DNA of 64,000 nt from Phoronis australis (lineage: Eukaryota; Phoronida; Phoronidae), in assembly GCA_002633005.1 (NCBI GenBank), contig NMRA01000029.1:336959-400958 (forward strand). Direction: 5' to 3'. A model generated the notes under the pieces. The model was given only the letters and a program-made list of their open reading frames with translations. It had not been told where the DNA came from and did no database searches. Shown piece by piece: positions 12,801 to 23,868 of this stretch (positions are counted from its first letter, which is position 1; each line of letters begins with the position of its first letter). Both the position numbers and the translations under genes were made by a program.

Positions 12801-15800
12801 TCAATTTGACCAATAGCTGAAGTCGAACCTTTGCTGAAGTCATGCCCAAATCGTGCGCAACCAAATAATATTAGCTGTCGTTAATTAGCTCTTGACAAGC
12901 TGCAAACTCACCTCCATCTTTCTTCCATCTTACATAAAGTGTTAATGAAACTCAATGGCCAGCGGGAGAAACAGTCTATTTTCAAACCATAAATCAGCAG
13001 GAACATGTATTTGCAATGATTAGGAAACTGGTATGTTGTCGGGTTGCATTTTTGTCATGGTTCGCATGTCGGTTGTGGCATTTCAGTTAAGGTCTGTGCT
13101 TTTTCCAGGTGTTCATTCATTGGATCGGATGTTTATCGTTAGGTCTGCGATTGGCTGGAATTTATGTTGCGGGGAATGGCAAAAATTAACTATGGCACAG
13201 GTTTCTGGTATTTGCTCAGCAGATCCAAACACTTTTAAAGCCTACTTGGTTGTATTGTTGTTGTTGAAAAGTTTTTGTAGTTAGGAGCAAAATCGCAAAA
13301 AAATCCATGAACAAACCCCCAATGTCTGACATTTTCCCACCAGCTCACAGTTTGTTAGAAAGTTAGCTCCATGACTTGGTAGACATGCAGTGGTTGTGTG
13401 GGCCCCCAGTTAAAATTTTCATTACACAATCTAATGCAAACATTCCTATTATCTAAATTATGTATGGGTATATTAACTGAATCAGAGTCCTGCCTTAACT
13501 GAACCTTGAGAGAAATTAGGTTTATATAAGTTGACATAGTTACCTAACAGGTCATTTTTAAATTGCTGTCTAGCCAATCCCTCCATGTGCTACCAATGGT
13601 TGTTTACGAGAAATGTCTGCTGGTCCAGCCTTTTGTTAAGGGGTGGCATCTTTACATAAGAGATTTTAAACCAGGGTCTTGGTATCACATGACAGGCAAA
13701 CACAAATGTGTCAACAGGTGACTGGCAATGCTAAAAGTTATAGCTAAGCTGGAAGTTTATGAAAAAGAGTGATTTTTTGTGAATAATCCTGTGGTTTATG
13801 TGGATTGAAGGTCATATTCCTTATTAATAAATTTGTTTTGAACTACAAAATGAAACATACCTGCTCAATTATACATTGTTATTTTATGCTTTGTCCTTTT
13901 TTCATCTGTCCGCTGTTTTGTATGTGGTTGAGTGAGTGACCGAGAGAGTTTTTTTTACTTGTTTTGTAACGTTATGGTTCATTTTGTCTTGCAGTGTTTG
14001 AGAACAAGGACAAAATCATTCTAGTCATGGAATACGCCTGCGGGGGAGAGCTGTATGACTACATCAGCGAAAAGACGCGGTTGGAGGAAAAAGAAGCACG
14101 CAAAATCTTCCGACAGATCGTCTCGGCCGTTCATCATTGTCACACGGTGAGTGAAGTTGTATGTTACAAGGGAGGCGATTCTTAGAAGCACTGGGAAGTT
14201 TTTACTTCTGCGTGTCCCAGTCAACTTCAATTGTGGTAGTTGAGCGTGAAATATATTGACGGCATAAAGGTGTCATTTTGTTATTGTATCGGGTGACTCA
14301 CTCACCGCAAATTACCAGTTGGATGTGCAGGACCGTCAAACTGGGTTGTTTTGCTCACATGACATAAAAGAGGTGATCTTTGGGCAACAATTTAAAAAAA
14401 CGGTGTGGATTATTATTTCATAATGGTGTATCTGCTGGCTCCACCCATAGCGACATTTATCTTTTTCAAACCTGACCTCTTTTTGTGTCATAAAATCTTC
14501 ACTTGAAGGTATTATCAGTATACCTGAAGTGTCCTGTTATACGTCTCCCGTTAAAAACAGGGGCTTATTGGTCAATTTATTCGAAAATTACAACAATGAA
14601 TGCTCAGCGAGGGAGAAAACAGCCCCAGAGGGCGATGAACTTTTTTGAACTGTCAGGATGTTTTTATTGTAGCTCTTTTGACAGTAAAACAACTTGGTCT
14701 GATTGCGATTCAGAAACTCTCTTCTTTTATTTCTTCTGGGAGACATGTTGTAATGAGCACAATTAATTGTATTAATCTTCTTGGACCTTATTTTTTATGT
14801 TTGTGCCTTAAAAGGAAGCAGCAGACAAAGTAGCAGACACAAGTGCTTGATGTCTGCTGTCTGCTTTCTTCCCAATCCATGTAAGCTTATCTCAGTTTGA
14901 TGAGAGTTTATTCTTTCTCTGTCCCAGCCTTTCTGTCTCCATGTTTGAAGTCCTGTGTGTATTTTATCGAATTATTGCTTGTTTTGAAAAGATAATGACA
15001 TGGGTGGAGTCACGCTAAGTTCAATGTTGAGAATATAGCCATTTTGATGTTTTATAACAGGCATGGCTCAATAGTCTATTACAATATTGTAAATTGTTTT
15101 AGCTACAATTTCCTTTGTGCCTTTTACTATGAAAACATCTTTACTCTGTGCCCTGAGTGTGTAAAAACATCACTGACTTACATCTCTACAGAAGCAGACA
15201 TCAATCGCAACAGAAGCAGATCTGGGGACACTGACATTTCAAGTTGTCTGCCAGTAGCTGTTTTTACAGGAAACACTGAGAAATGCCAGTAATTTGTTGA
15301 TGAGGGGTCAATAGACTTCTTGAATAACATCTATTTATTTGGTTTCTTCAGAATGGTGTTGTCCACAGAGATCTCAAGCTGGAAAATATTCTACTTGATG
15401 AAAACGGCGATGTAAAGGTGGGTATTTGGTAGTTGACTCTACAGTCAAATAAATATGCAATGATGTGGAGAAACCAGTAGATTACAAACAGTACATCTCT
15501 GTTATACTAAGTTTTTATCCAAAATATGCAGTATGTTGTCCTTTTTACTTTATTCTGGAACGTACTTGTCTTTTCGAATATCTATCATAACTTATCTTTT
15601 GTCCCCATGCAGATCGCTGATTTCGGCCTTTCCAACATGTGGAGTGACGCCAACCACTTGACGACTTTCTGCGGCAGCCCACTCTACGCTTCACCGGAGA
15701 TCGTCAACGGTGTGCCCTACCACGGGCCCGAGGTCGACTGTTGGAGCCTGGGGGTACTCCTCTACACTCTTGTCTACGGAGCCATGCCTTTCGACGGCAG

Positions 15801-17924
15801 CGACTTCCGCCGGCTACGAAAACAGATCTCTGAAGGCGATTACTATGAGCCTGGTCAGCCATCAGGTAAGTTGAAGCTCTGTGTAATTTAGAGTGTAAAC
15901 ACTAACAATTTATGGTAATTCTTAAGTTCACTTGCAAAAGTAACCGCGAAAATTGTCAATTTTCAAGTTCAATGTAAGGCTGACGTCTGTTCAGTGCAGG
16001 GGATGTTTATGAAAAGTAAAGTTTTAGTGTTTATATTTCTTGAGAAATTTGGACGCAAAAATCCTTGGCTCAACTGTGAAGATTTTGTCATAATTATGTA
16101 ACAGTTACTCGTAATAACTAAGTAAGTGAGGGTTGGCTGTAATCAAGTCAAAATCTTAATTTCTTTAACGCTGCTGTTTGGATTGGGCTGAATTGGTTTT
16201 GTTTTTGTGAAGGTTTTGTTTTTGTGACGTTTCGCTAAATGTTTTGAATACCGCTTGGAAAACACTTTTCCAACACAGCACATATTATCGTCCTCAGTAG
16301 GCTAGACCCTCTTGTATTTCCACCCAATTTTGTAGTGTTTTTACTTGGCGACACCTGATAGTTACTGGTAATTACAGTCTAACCTTTAGTTGGCTGTTAA
16401 CACCAGTTTTGTTTGGATTAATTGAAATCGCAGTCGGCCTAGCTGGAGATTTCCGGTGGAGCAGCCTAAACTGCCGGTTCAGCCGGCAGCCTGATTGGGC
16501 CATTAGCCTTGCGGTCATTCTCTACTGGATCTTATGTCAGTGAGCAGTGTTCATCGCATTCCTTGGCAATTATCGTTGGATATTCTGTACCACTGACCTC
16601 TCCAGGTCGATCAGCCACTGTGTTGAGCATACCCAGAAGACATATGTAAGCAGATCTGCATCAGCTATATTGCTAAGGACACCCCTAGGTCATATTTTGC
16701 CTTGGCTGATGGCCTGGTCATGCTTGTGTGTGAATTTGATATTTTGTTGTGGTAAGGATTGAATTTGAACTTTAACAATTTTCTATTTCAGAATGCTCAA
16801 GCCTGATCCGCCATCTTCTCACAGTCTCGCCCAAGTCACGTGCCACGCTCAAGGACATTTGCAATCACTGGTGGACGAATTTGCACCATCAGAGTTCACC
16901 AATCGAATCGCCAATCCATGTTGACTCCGCCTTCGAGGAGGATCAGTTTGACGGACAGCACTTCACATTTGGCTCCGATTCAGATTTGGAACCGGGCCAA
17001 AAGACACCAGTCTCTGCTGCCAAGCGTGAGAACCGAACGAGTGATTTCTATGAGGACGAAATCGTCGCAGCACAATTGGCCATTAGTGCCGCCCTGGCCA
17101 AATGCAATATCTCTAGCAACAGGACAGTTGTGCCCTCTAGTGGCGACCAATTGAAGGACTCTACTGGCAGCAATAATCATCACTGGTCTACTCAGGAGGC
17201 TGCGCAGCCTTGTAGTAAGGCGAGTGACAAAATATTTGACTCTGAAAAGAAACCTAAAAAGAGCATATTGAAAAATAAAGGACGCTACTCTGGCGGTGAC
17301 AGCGGCTGCGTTCTGTCGTCAAAAGTCCGAGCTGAAGCGCAGCTTGATGACGACAGCACGTATTGTTTGAGTGACATTGAGAAAATTCTCAACCCGTCAT
17401 CGCCATCTGAGCAGCAGAGGCGAGATTCTGGTGTGGAGTCTTCGTCGTCGGATCCGAGCACACCCATTGGTGATCTCAGCACAGCGGTGTGTGAGGCTGC
17501 GGCAAATACTGCAGTTGTGAAACGACGTGGCATACTGAAGAAAAATAGCCGATACGAAAATAGCCGATACTCTACGGACAGTGACTTGGTGTCGAAACGC
17601 TACAGCATCGGCAGCCTGAGCTCAAACTCGTCCGGTGATATTTTAGACTTTTCCTACAATTCTAGCGATGGAGAGCAATACATGGGGGAAGCGAGGTATT
17701 ATTTGCCGCCTGAACAACAGCATGTCTACTACAACGATTGTGCAAAGCAATGCTATAGCGTCAATGTCTTCGGCGACAGTCGAGACAAGATCGCAAGCAA
17801 AATCGACATGTTAGACCATAGTTTAGACTCAACACCCAAACAAAGTTACGATGGTCTAGCTTACACCTTTGATCAGCGTGAGGGAAAATGCGTATTCGAA
17901 AAAGCTCTAAAGCTGTGCCAGTGA
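735..17924 (+). CDS. NUAK: NUAK-family SNF1/AMPK-related serine/threonine kinase (six coding exons)
   Basis: Joining 735-884, 5110-5230, 13995-14146, 15352-15417, 15613-15865 and 16792-17924 gives a 624-residue protein; all introns are GT-AG with consistent phase. Human NUAK1 and NUAK2 are close in length. The kinase domain (about residues 24-275) has glycine loop GQGTYGKV (32-39), VAIK lysine (54), HRDLKLEN (146-153), DFG (166-168), the LKB1-type T-loop TTFCGSP with Thr181 just before FCG, and SPE. The stretches [27 protein letters not shown] and [15 protein letters not shown] are NUAK signatures. The C-terminal tail is Ser-rich and has SILK (405-408) and GILK (494-497) motifs like those by which NUAK kinases bind PP1-beta/MYPT1. 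Known roles of the family are LKB1-dependent control of myosin phosphatase, adhesion and stress. One NUAK-type gene is visible; which vertebrate paralog it matches best cannot be decided by eye. Confidence 0.95.
885..5109 (+). other. NUAK intron 1 (4.2 kb)
   Basis: GTAAGA...TTTCAG. The sequence is AT-rich. Short ORFs, such as those near 3041 and 3731, have no domain signal or splice context. I see no gene in it. Confidence 0.8.
5110..5230 (+). CDS. NUAK: NUAK exon 2: VAIK lysine and alpha-C helix
   Basis: Begins after CTATTTCAG with [11 protein letters not shown] and carries the alpha-C glutamate in [11 protein letters not shown]. It ends GAAG|GTAAGT in phase 1. Confidence 0.93.
5231..13994 (+). 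other. NUAK intron 2 (8.8 kb)
   Basis: The largest intron of the kinase gene. It holds overlapping ORFs on both strands near 10962-11482 (up to 162 codons) and a 92-codon ORF at 9314, none with recognisable domains. I found no RNA gene or intact transposon by eye. Confidence 0.75.
13995..14146 (+). CDS. NUAK: NUAK exon 3: hinge and alpha-E region
   Basis: Follows CTTGCAG. It encodes [20 protein letters not shown], then the LYDYISE and [12 protein letters not shown] motifs leading up to the catalytic loop, and ends ACG|GTGAGT in phase 0. Confidence 0.93.
14147..15351 (+). other. NUAK intron 3 (1.2 kb)
   Basis: GTGAGT...TTCTTCAG. Nothing beyond AT-rich intronic sequence is recognised. Confidence 0.8.
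15352..15417 (+). CDS. NUAK: NUAK exon 4: catalytic loop
   Basis: A 66-base exon coding [20 protein letters not shown] plus VK. It contains the catalytic Asp148 and Asn153 and is symmetrical (phase 0-0), so it is easy to miss in ORF-based annotation. Confidence 0.93.
15613..15865 (+). CDS. NUAK: NUAK exon 5: DFG, activation loop, C-lobe
   Basis: Starts with IADFGLSN, contains [17 protein letters not shown] and the C-lobe [17 protein letters not shown], and ends CCATCAG|GTAAGT in phase 1. Thr181 is the predicted LKB1 phosphosite. Confidence 0.94.
15866..16791 (+). other. NUAK intron 5 (0.9 kb)
   Basis: GTAAGT...TATTTCAG. I see no feature in it. Confidence 0.8.
16792..17924 (+). CDS. NUAK: NUAK exon 6: end of kinase domain and regulatory tail
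   Basis: Encodes the last kinase helix ([24 protein letters not shown]) and a low-complexity Ser/Asp-rich tail, and ends at TGA 17922-17924. Two basic [SG]ILK motifs lie at protein residues 405-408 and 494-497. The last residues, FEKALKLCQ, form a short putative C-terminal helix. A short direct repeat, RYENSRYS, follows GILKKNS. Confidence 0.93.
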
Positions 17925-19250
17925 CGTTATTGTAATTGCTTTGGTTTCGACTCCAGGTGTCCTTCTTTTTTGATTAGTCTCATTTTCAAAACTTTCGACT
18001 GAGTTAATCCTTGAAGAACACTTGGGGTGCTTGTTTGTTCACGCATGTTAATCGTTCATGTAAAACTTGATTTTTTCTCTCCAAGGACGAGTCTTCCAGA
18101 TTCTAGAATTGTAGGAAGATTAACAGCTGTCACATGATCGTGTCAGCATTTTCGCATTCCAACAAAATCTGGTTTCCTGACCAGGGTGCTACATTCAAAA
18201 TGGCTTCCAGGTATATTTGAAATGCCATTGATAGGAAAGATATTATTTTTGTATTACTGTAAACCGATGATTGTGAAATCAAAATGATTCGCAAAAAATG
18301 CCAAAGACTCGAGTGTCATATTAGCTCTCTGTGAAGCAATATCTCTATAGCGATGGTTTATGTCTTTAGTGTGTGAGTGGGATTTTGCAAGACACTTCCC
18401 ATATTGTTAGGTGGCTAATGTCACACTTTTAGAATGAGAGTAGAAAGTGGAATTTTTAGGTTTTAGTACTCTGTTGCATACCAACGTGGAGAAGTTGACG
18501 CGCTTCCATATTTGGAATGCGCAATGTTATGGTTGGCCATTTGGGCCATGCAAAGGTAGTCAGAAATCAAGATTTCAAACGCATTGCTCTAGTCATTTAA
18601 GTATTTGAGTTGTAGGTCACTTAGTGTGACTTGTACGTCACTTAGTGTGACTTGTGTACGTCACTTAGTGTGACTTGTGTATGTCACTTAGTGTGACTTG
18701 TAGTGGATTCTTTGTAGGTAACTCATGCTAAAGTAAATTGACACTTTTGGAAATGGATCTCTGTTATTGTTACCATACCTCTGCAGCTGCCTATCTCTAT
18801 GGTAACCATCTATGAGTGACAGTATTTATGTTTTGTATCTGCTCACTGGACATCACTTACTTTTAGTGTTCATTTGGTTACAATACTGATGTTATTTTTT
18901 CATTAATTTATTACCCATGTAAAGCCAGACGGGAGCTAGCCGTTTGTCGTATAGATTGCTCTCAACCATTGTGGCGTTGTGTTTTCAATTTTCATCATTT
19001 CGGTGTAAGTTAAAAACAAGCTCCCTATCTGTTTTTTACAAAAAGTTCACTGCTGTGACAAATTCTGTGGAGTTCATTTTTACCTGTAAATTGTGGTGAT
19101 CAAGCTAGAAGTTACTCGACTCCTGACTGCCAATATGAGGTGACTAAAAGGGGTCAGGTGTTATGACAGATTAAGGCACTGGTTCCCTGTTATGATAACT
19201 GTTTTGAATATGTGAGAGTTTGATAAATAAAATGTTTGAACTATATTACA
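17925..19250 (+). other. NUAK 3' UTR with poly(A) signal
   Basis: The untranslated stretch after the stop runs to an AATAAA at 19226-19231, giving a 3' UTR of about 1.3 kb. It includes the hairpin repeat at 18611-18702. The 3' end is inferred from the signal only. Confidence 0.5.
18611..18702 (+). repeat. Four tandem hairpin units GTCACTTAGTGTGAC
   Basis: Four copies, 23-27 bases apart, of a 15-base inverted repeat (stem GTCAC/GTGAC, loop TTAGT), separated by TTGTAC or TTGTGTAYG linkers. All lie within the presumed NUAK 3' UTR. Confidence 0.8.
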
Positions 19251-21600
19251 TGTTCTTCTGGTTTTGTATAGTTGGTCAACATTTATTGTTTGCATCACAC
19301 AGAAAGTACAACCATCACCGTTCCAACAGTCCATCTCAACTTTGGGCCTCGCAAAGTGGACAAAGGCATTGTTTACATAACAGTCCACTGACCTGTTGGA
19401 GCAGGCTTCCTTTAAAAAACAACTTATGCTGGTCGCTAGCACAACAATATGCAAATTTTTTTTTTGGTCAATAATTATTGCTGCCTATTCAAACTAAATT
19501 TCAGTGGTATAGTGACTAAAAGGAAATTCTCTGCAACTGAAATGTTAAAAAAACCATCTTTGATACTCATTTTACTCACAAAAAGTAAACAAGGTCAAGT
19601 TACTTTTCAAACAGGTACCTCTAACAGTAGATGCAGCCTGTACTTAAATATCTCGTACATGAACATGGACAAATTACCCGGTCGTTTGTGGGTCGGGGAA
19701 ATCCTAAATGTACATTTTAAAGTTTCGTAATTATTCATCTCAAAAAGAGAAATTAAATGCACATGTACAGTGTCATAAACCTAGGCCTAATGTGGGTTGC
19801 TCGACAAAAACATATGAACCTAGTTACCACAGCCTGTCAAGCTATTACTTAGAGATTTTTAAAAACATGATATTAAATTTATGTTCCAGTATTTTAAGAA
19901 ATAGGTGACCGGGTAAATGAAACGTTTGAACTTAGCAACTGTTGCAGTTCCTCAGGAGGCGCAAAGAGCTCACTTCACATAGTAATACGTTTTTGGAAGA
20001 TCGATGAATCGTTTGAATAAAAACTTTCGGTTCCATAAGGTAATTAAAGAATTCTAGAGAGAATTAAGTGAGCATAACACGCGTGAATGCGGTTTTATGT
20101 CGGATGTTGCGGTTAGGTAGTTATTGATGTAACCAAGAAACACGCGCCTTTCATTTCTTCAGAAATATTCACCAGATGTCGTTCGGCGGAAAACAGATGT
20201 CCTCGCAGCAATGTCTGCGATTCATTCCAACTGGCCCAGCTTTTGACACGATTGAAACGAAATGAAACACCTGGATTCAGTTACGCTGACTTGTTTTCAG
20301 GTTTGTTCATACAAGCAACTCTAACTGCTTTTTATATATTTCATGTTGTATTACAAGAGAGGATTGTTATTTTGCGGACACCAAAACGTGTCGCGGTGGA
20401 TTTTTAAGGATGTTGACGTAATGTATGACGTCATAGATAAGGGTTGTGTATTAAGCCAAATATCTGTAAAAGTACATTTTTACTAAAAGTAAAAAGTCCT
20501 TAGAGCTTGATTGCTGCTTATTTCAACTGGGCCATTAATTAGGTCGTGTGACCATGTCTATTAGGAAAAATTCACCAAAAAGAAAGGTACATTGATAGCA
20601 AAACGACGGTATCAACAACATGACCAAAATTTCACACGACATAAATGTTCAAAATGAAATCTTAAAAACGCTGGTACAGTTTTCTAAATTATCATTATTT
20701 TTTCGTTTTATGCAACCTTAGATTGTTTTTTTCATGAAAAAATGATTGAAATTCTACATTTTGATAGCCCTCGTGCAACAGTGGAAAGTTTTATAAACAA
20801 TTCCAAATATTTTTGCGCAGATAGAAGAATCTGAAATTTCCATTTGAATTTAATGAGCCGTTTCTGAGATACGACAATCTGATTTTAGTCATAGTTATAC
20901 ATTTTCCACCCTTAAATGTTAGGGCCGTGTCCAAAGTTCTCTATATGACGATATAATACTTCGTTGAAGTTCATTTGTACATCTCTGCATTTCAGTCAAC
21001 GGCAGGTGATATTTCGGATAACGAGGAAAACGTGCCAAGTATAATTTCCGGTTGTATGATTTGTAGTGAAAGTCCTCTGCTTATGACGACTTACTGGTCA
21101 ATGTAGGTGAAGCCACGAACGGTTTGCCACTCAGTGTGATGTAAAATTCTAAAATGACTTGCCACCGCTCTGTTTATCCAAAATGCAAGTTAGAAACCAG
21201 GTTACTTATCCGAACAAAATGTGCCTCGGAGACTTATATATAATTCATGCCGGGGGGTCTCGGGGGGCTCAAATGAGCCCCCCATTTGGCGAAATGGGCA
21301 CAAAGGTCCGCAACAAGAGACAAAAAGTCCTAGAAAATGGGACAAAAGTCTACTAAATATGCGCACTTCACAGTGGTGCTCGTTTTTTTTTAGTCCACCC
21401 GCTCTTTCGTTAGCAATAGGTTCACAACGTCGGGAATTCGAGGCCCCCATATTGAAGGCTGGGATATTAAATGAATCCCGACCTCAAACACGCATAATCC
21501 ACGGAATAGTCCAGCAAAAAGTGCCTAAGTGTCATTGATTTTGAGTGGGTCGACAAACTCTCGCGAGATTGGCAGGTGATTTCTATTCTCAGTTCATTAA
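19251..21600. other. Intergenic AT-rich stretch
   Basis: No gene is supported. It includes a perfect short hairpin (9-base stem GGGGGGCTC, loop AAAT) at 21262-21283. Confidence 0.6.
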
Positions 21601-21607
21601 CTGTGAT

Positions 21608-21740
21608 CCCATGGGCGGATCCAGGGGGGTCAAGGGGGTCCGGACCCCCTTTCTCCCCTTAATTTTTGTGACATCAAATCTTTTTCAAATTGTTGACTTG
21701 GACCCCCCTTTTTAGAAAATCCTGGATCCACCCCTGGATT
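21608..21740. mobile_element. Short MITE with GGCGGATCCAGG-type terminal repeats
   Basis: Left end ATGGGCGGATCCAGG (about 21612) and right end CCTGGATCCACCCCTGG (about 21720-21736) are inverted repeats around about 100 bases that include G-rich and C-rich blocks (GGGGTCCGGACCCCC). It resembles the elements at 30736 and 37700. A target duplication is not clear. Such CAGTGGCGGAT ends are common in marine invertebrate MITEs, possibly hAT-related. Confidence 0.55.
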
Positions 21741-21861
21741 ATAAGACGGTAGGTAATCTAGATGATTCCGGATTTCCATGTGCACACGCGTGTGACTTAA
21801 GTGGGGAAGAAATGTCATTTTTAGACAAAAGCAGTTTTGAAAAAAGTTATTTCACGAGCTT

Positions 21862-21864
<3 letters not shown>

Positions 21865-21921
<57 letters not shown>
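21865..21921. repeat. (CA)n microsatellite
   Basis: An uninterrupted dinucleotide CA tract of about 55 bases. Confidence 0.95.
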
Positions 21922-21922
<1 letters not shown>

Positions 21923-22492
21923 ACACAGAGTATACTGTTCTATCAGTGAGTTGTGGATTGCCCTGGGGGTGCCGGCCCGAGTGAACTTAATGTGACCCAA
22001 CATATCCGTAGATTGGCAATGTATTGCAAGTATCTATTGAAACCGAGATTCGCCAAGTTCATGACTTGTCTAGAAAGTTCAGGTAGTCTCAAATTAATTA
22101 AATCTACTTGGGATTACGCTGAATAAATCTCAATTACGTGGATGACAAAAAGGTTTTTAAGTTCACGACCTTTGTATTTAACACCCCCGGGCGATTGTCG
22201 CTTGACCGTCTCGCTCAGAGTCATAGAACAACGCGTGCTGGGCGCAGTCACTTGACGGGGTCTAAATATCTAGGAAGCATTAACATTTACATGTAGATCA
22301 CAATTGAAACTATGTGCCGAGATATCGTATAGTAAACCCCCCCCCTTCTTTCTTTCTAAAAGTTGAAGTGAATACTTTAGAAAAGTTTTTAATAAGTCGT
22401 GTAATTCGTTAATTATTTTTAAAACTGTGACGTCAGTTCTTTTGGAAAGAAAGAATCCCATTTCGAAACACGAGAAGTTGAAGAAAGAGTGA

Positions 22493-22618
22493 TCTTAATT
22501 TTACCATGGCACAGTGGTAACTGTCTGGAGTTAGGACTTAATTTTACCATGGCACAGTGGTAACTGTATGGAGTTAGGATTTTACCATGGCACAGTGGTA
22601 ACTGTCTGGAGTTAGGAC
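22493..22618. repeat. Three tandem copies of a 38-43 base unit
   Basis: Copies start at 22501, 22544 and 22582 with the core TTACCATGGCACAGTGGTAA, which is itself an inverted repeat (TTACCA/TGGTAA), followed by CTGTCTGGAGTTAGGA. The third interval is shortened by five bases. Confidence 0.85.
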
Positions 22619-23559
22619 GACAGTGGGTTTTTCTAAGTACGTCGCTCATTTTCAAATTGTTGTTTGTTTCACGTTTTATTTCCTTTTGTCTGGAATATTT
22701 TAACTTGACACCAAATTCATTATACTTCTCACTTTCTATCATTGTGAAGTTTCGCTTCGTATTACTGGTTTCTAAGCTTTTGTATCGGCAGAATATTGAG
22801 AAGGGAACGTCCAGTCAACAGCAGCTCATAGCGCCGTTCCCGGAGGGTGGGATACTAGAAGAAGTAAACGCGAAACTGAGCGCTCAGAAGAGAAGGGTCA
22901 CTTATTCACGAACATTTCCCTACCGGCGAAAGGATGCCTTGTCTAACACATTTCACTAGAAAAGGTTGCCTTTTCTGACAAAATTTCGTACAAACGAGGT
23001 CACTTTGGGTGTTTGATACTCTACACTAGGTATCCATTTCTACTAAATAAATCTACTTAAGGATTTTATTATTCTCTGTATTTTAAAAACTTTGGTTCCA
23101 ACAACATGACATCGACTGTTGTTTCAGGCGTGATAAATCAAACATTCCTATGAAAGCGTTAGGTTCACGGAATGAACTCCCAGGGAACTTTTTCATGAGG
23201 AAGTTCCCTATAAATGGGTTATTTTCATTCAATATGGGTGGTTATTCTAATTTTCGGGCAGCAACCCCCCCCCCCCCCTTATACGCGCGAATAGTGTCCT
23301 GCCTAAGTGTTTATTCGGATTGGCAGACAGCAATGAACAATGGCGGGCTATCTACACACCACTTATGTTTTTGATGACCCCGTAATTTGAAACATTTCGC
23401 TCAGAAAATGACAAAGAATTAGTAAATACGATGATCGCTTAAGAAAGAGCATATTGCATAACAACATTTATGTAAGCTGGAGCATGCGCACAAGACCCGT
23501 TAACGATTAAATGAACGAGAAATGAAATTCGTGTAATAGTACTTAGTCTTTGTGTCTAT
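22619..23559. other. Intergenic; one unassigned exon-like ORF
   Basis: A moderately GC-rich open stretch 22793-22959 (+) follows an AG acceptor-like site and ends in a stop, but I see no partner exon or domain. I do not call it a gene. Confidence 0.4.
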
Positions 23560-23868
23560 TTAAACTTTACGTAAAATAACACTTGACGTGTTCACTGAAA
23601 TGGAAATGTCTGCGCAGATTAAATAATTTAAGTCTTCGAACTGTTTTTCTCCCATATACGCTGTGGACCCGCCTCTGTAACGAGCGGTTGTATTCAGAGC
23701 TTTGTACACCCACGTTTCTGGTTCACTGTAACATGTAAAAGTCGAGAATTCAGTTTTCAATGTCTCTTTTAGCTTTATGAATGTGTTGTAACGCGCCTTT
23801 GCAGGTGCTGAAAAATCCTGAAAAAAACAAAACGTGCTAATGCAAATATGAAGAACTATTAGCCGCAT
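23560..23868 (-). CDS. Possible small secreted protein (102 residues)
   Basis: Single open frame from ATG 23868 to TAA 23560. The first about 18 residues (MRLIVLHICISTFCFFQ) look like a cleavable signal peptide. The rest is a plausible soluble chain with two cysteines and a balanced, non-repetitive composition (for example ARYRGGSTAYMGEK). An AATAAA on this strand lies near 23311, about 250 bases downstream. Alternatively TTTTTTTCAG inside the 'signal' is a splice acceptor and only residues 18-102 are a terminal exon. I do not recognise a family; it could be chance. Confidence 0.3.
   Translation of the reverse strand: MRLIVLHICISTFCFFQDFSAPAKARYNTFIKLKETLKTEFSTFTCYSEPETWVYKALNTTARYRGGSTAYMGEKQFEDLNYLICADISISVNTSSVILRKV

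Noticed and set aside
18611-18702. CRISPR-like array
   Set aside because: Eukaryotic context, very short spacing, no distinct spacers; a simple minisatellite with internal hairpins.
22793-22959. Terminal exon of an unknown + strand gene
   Set aside because: Only an AG and an open frame; no partner exon, domain or clear poly(A) signal.
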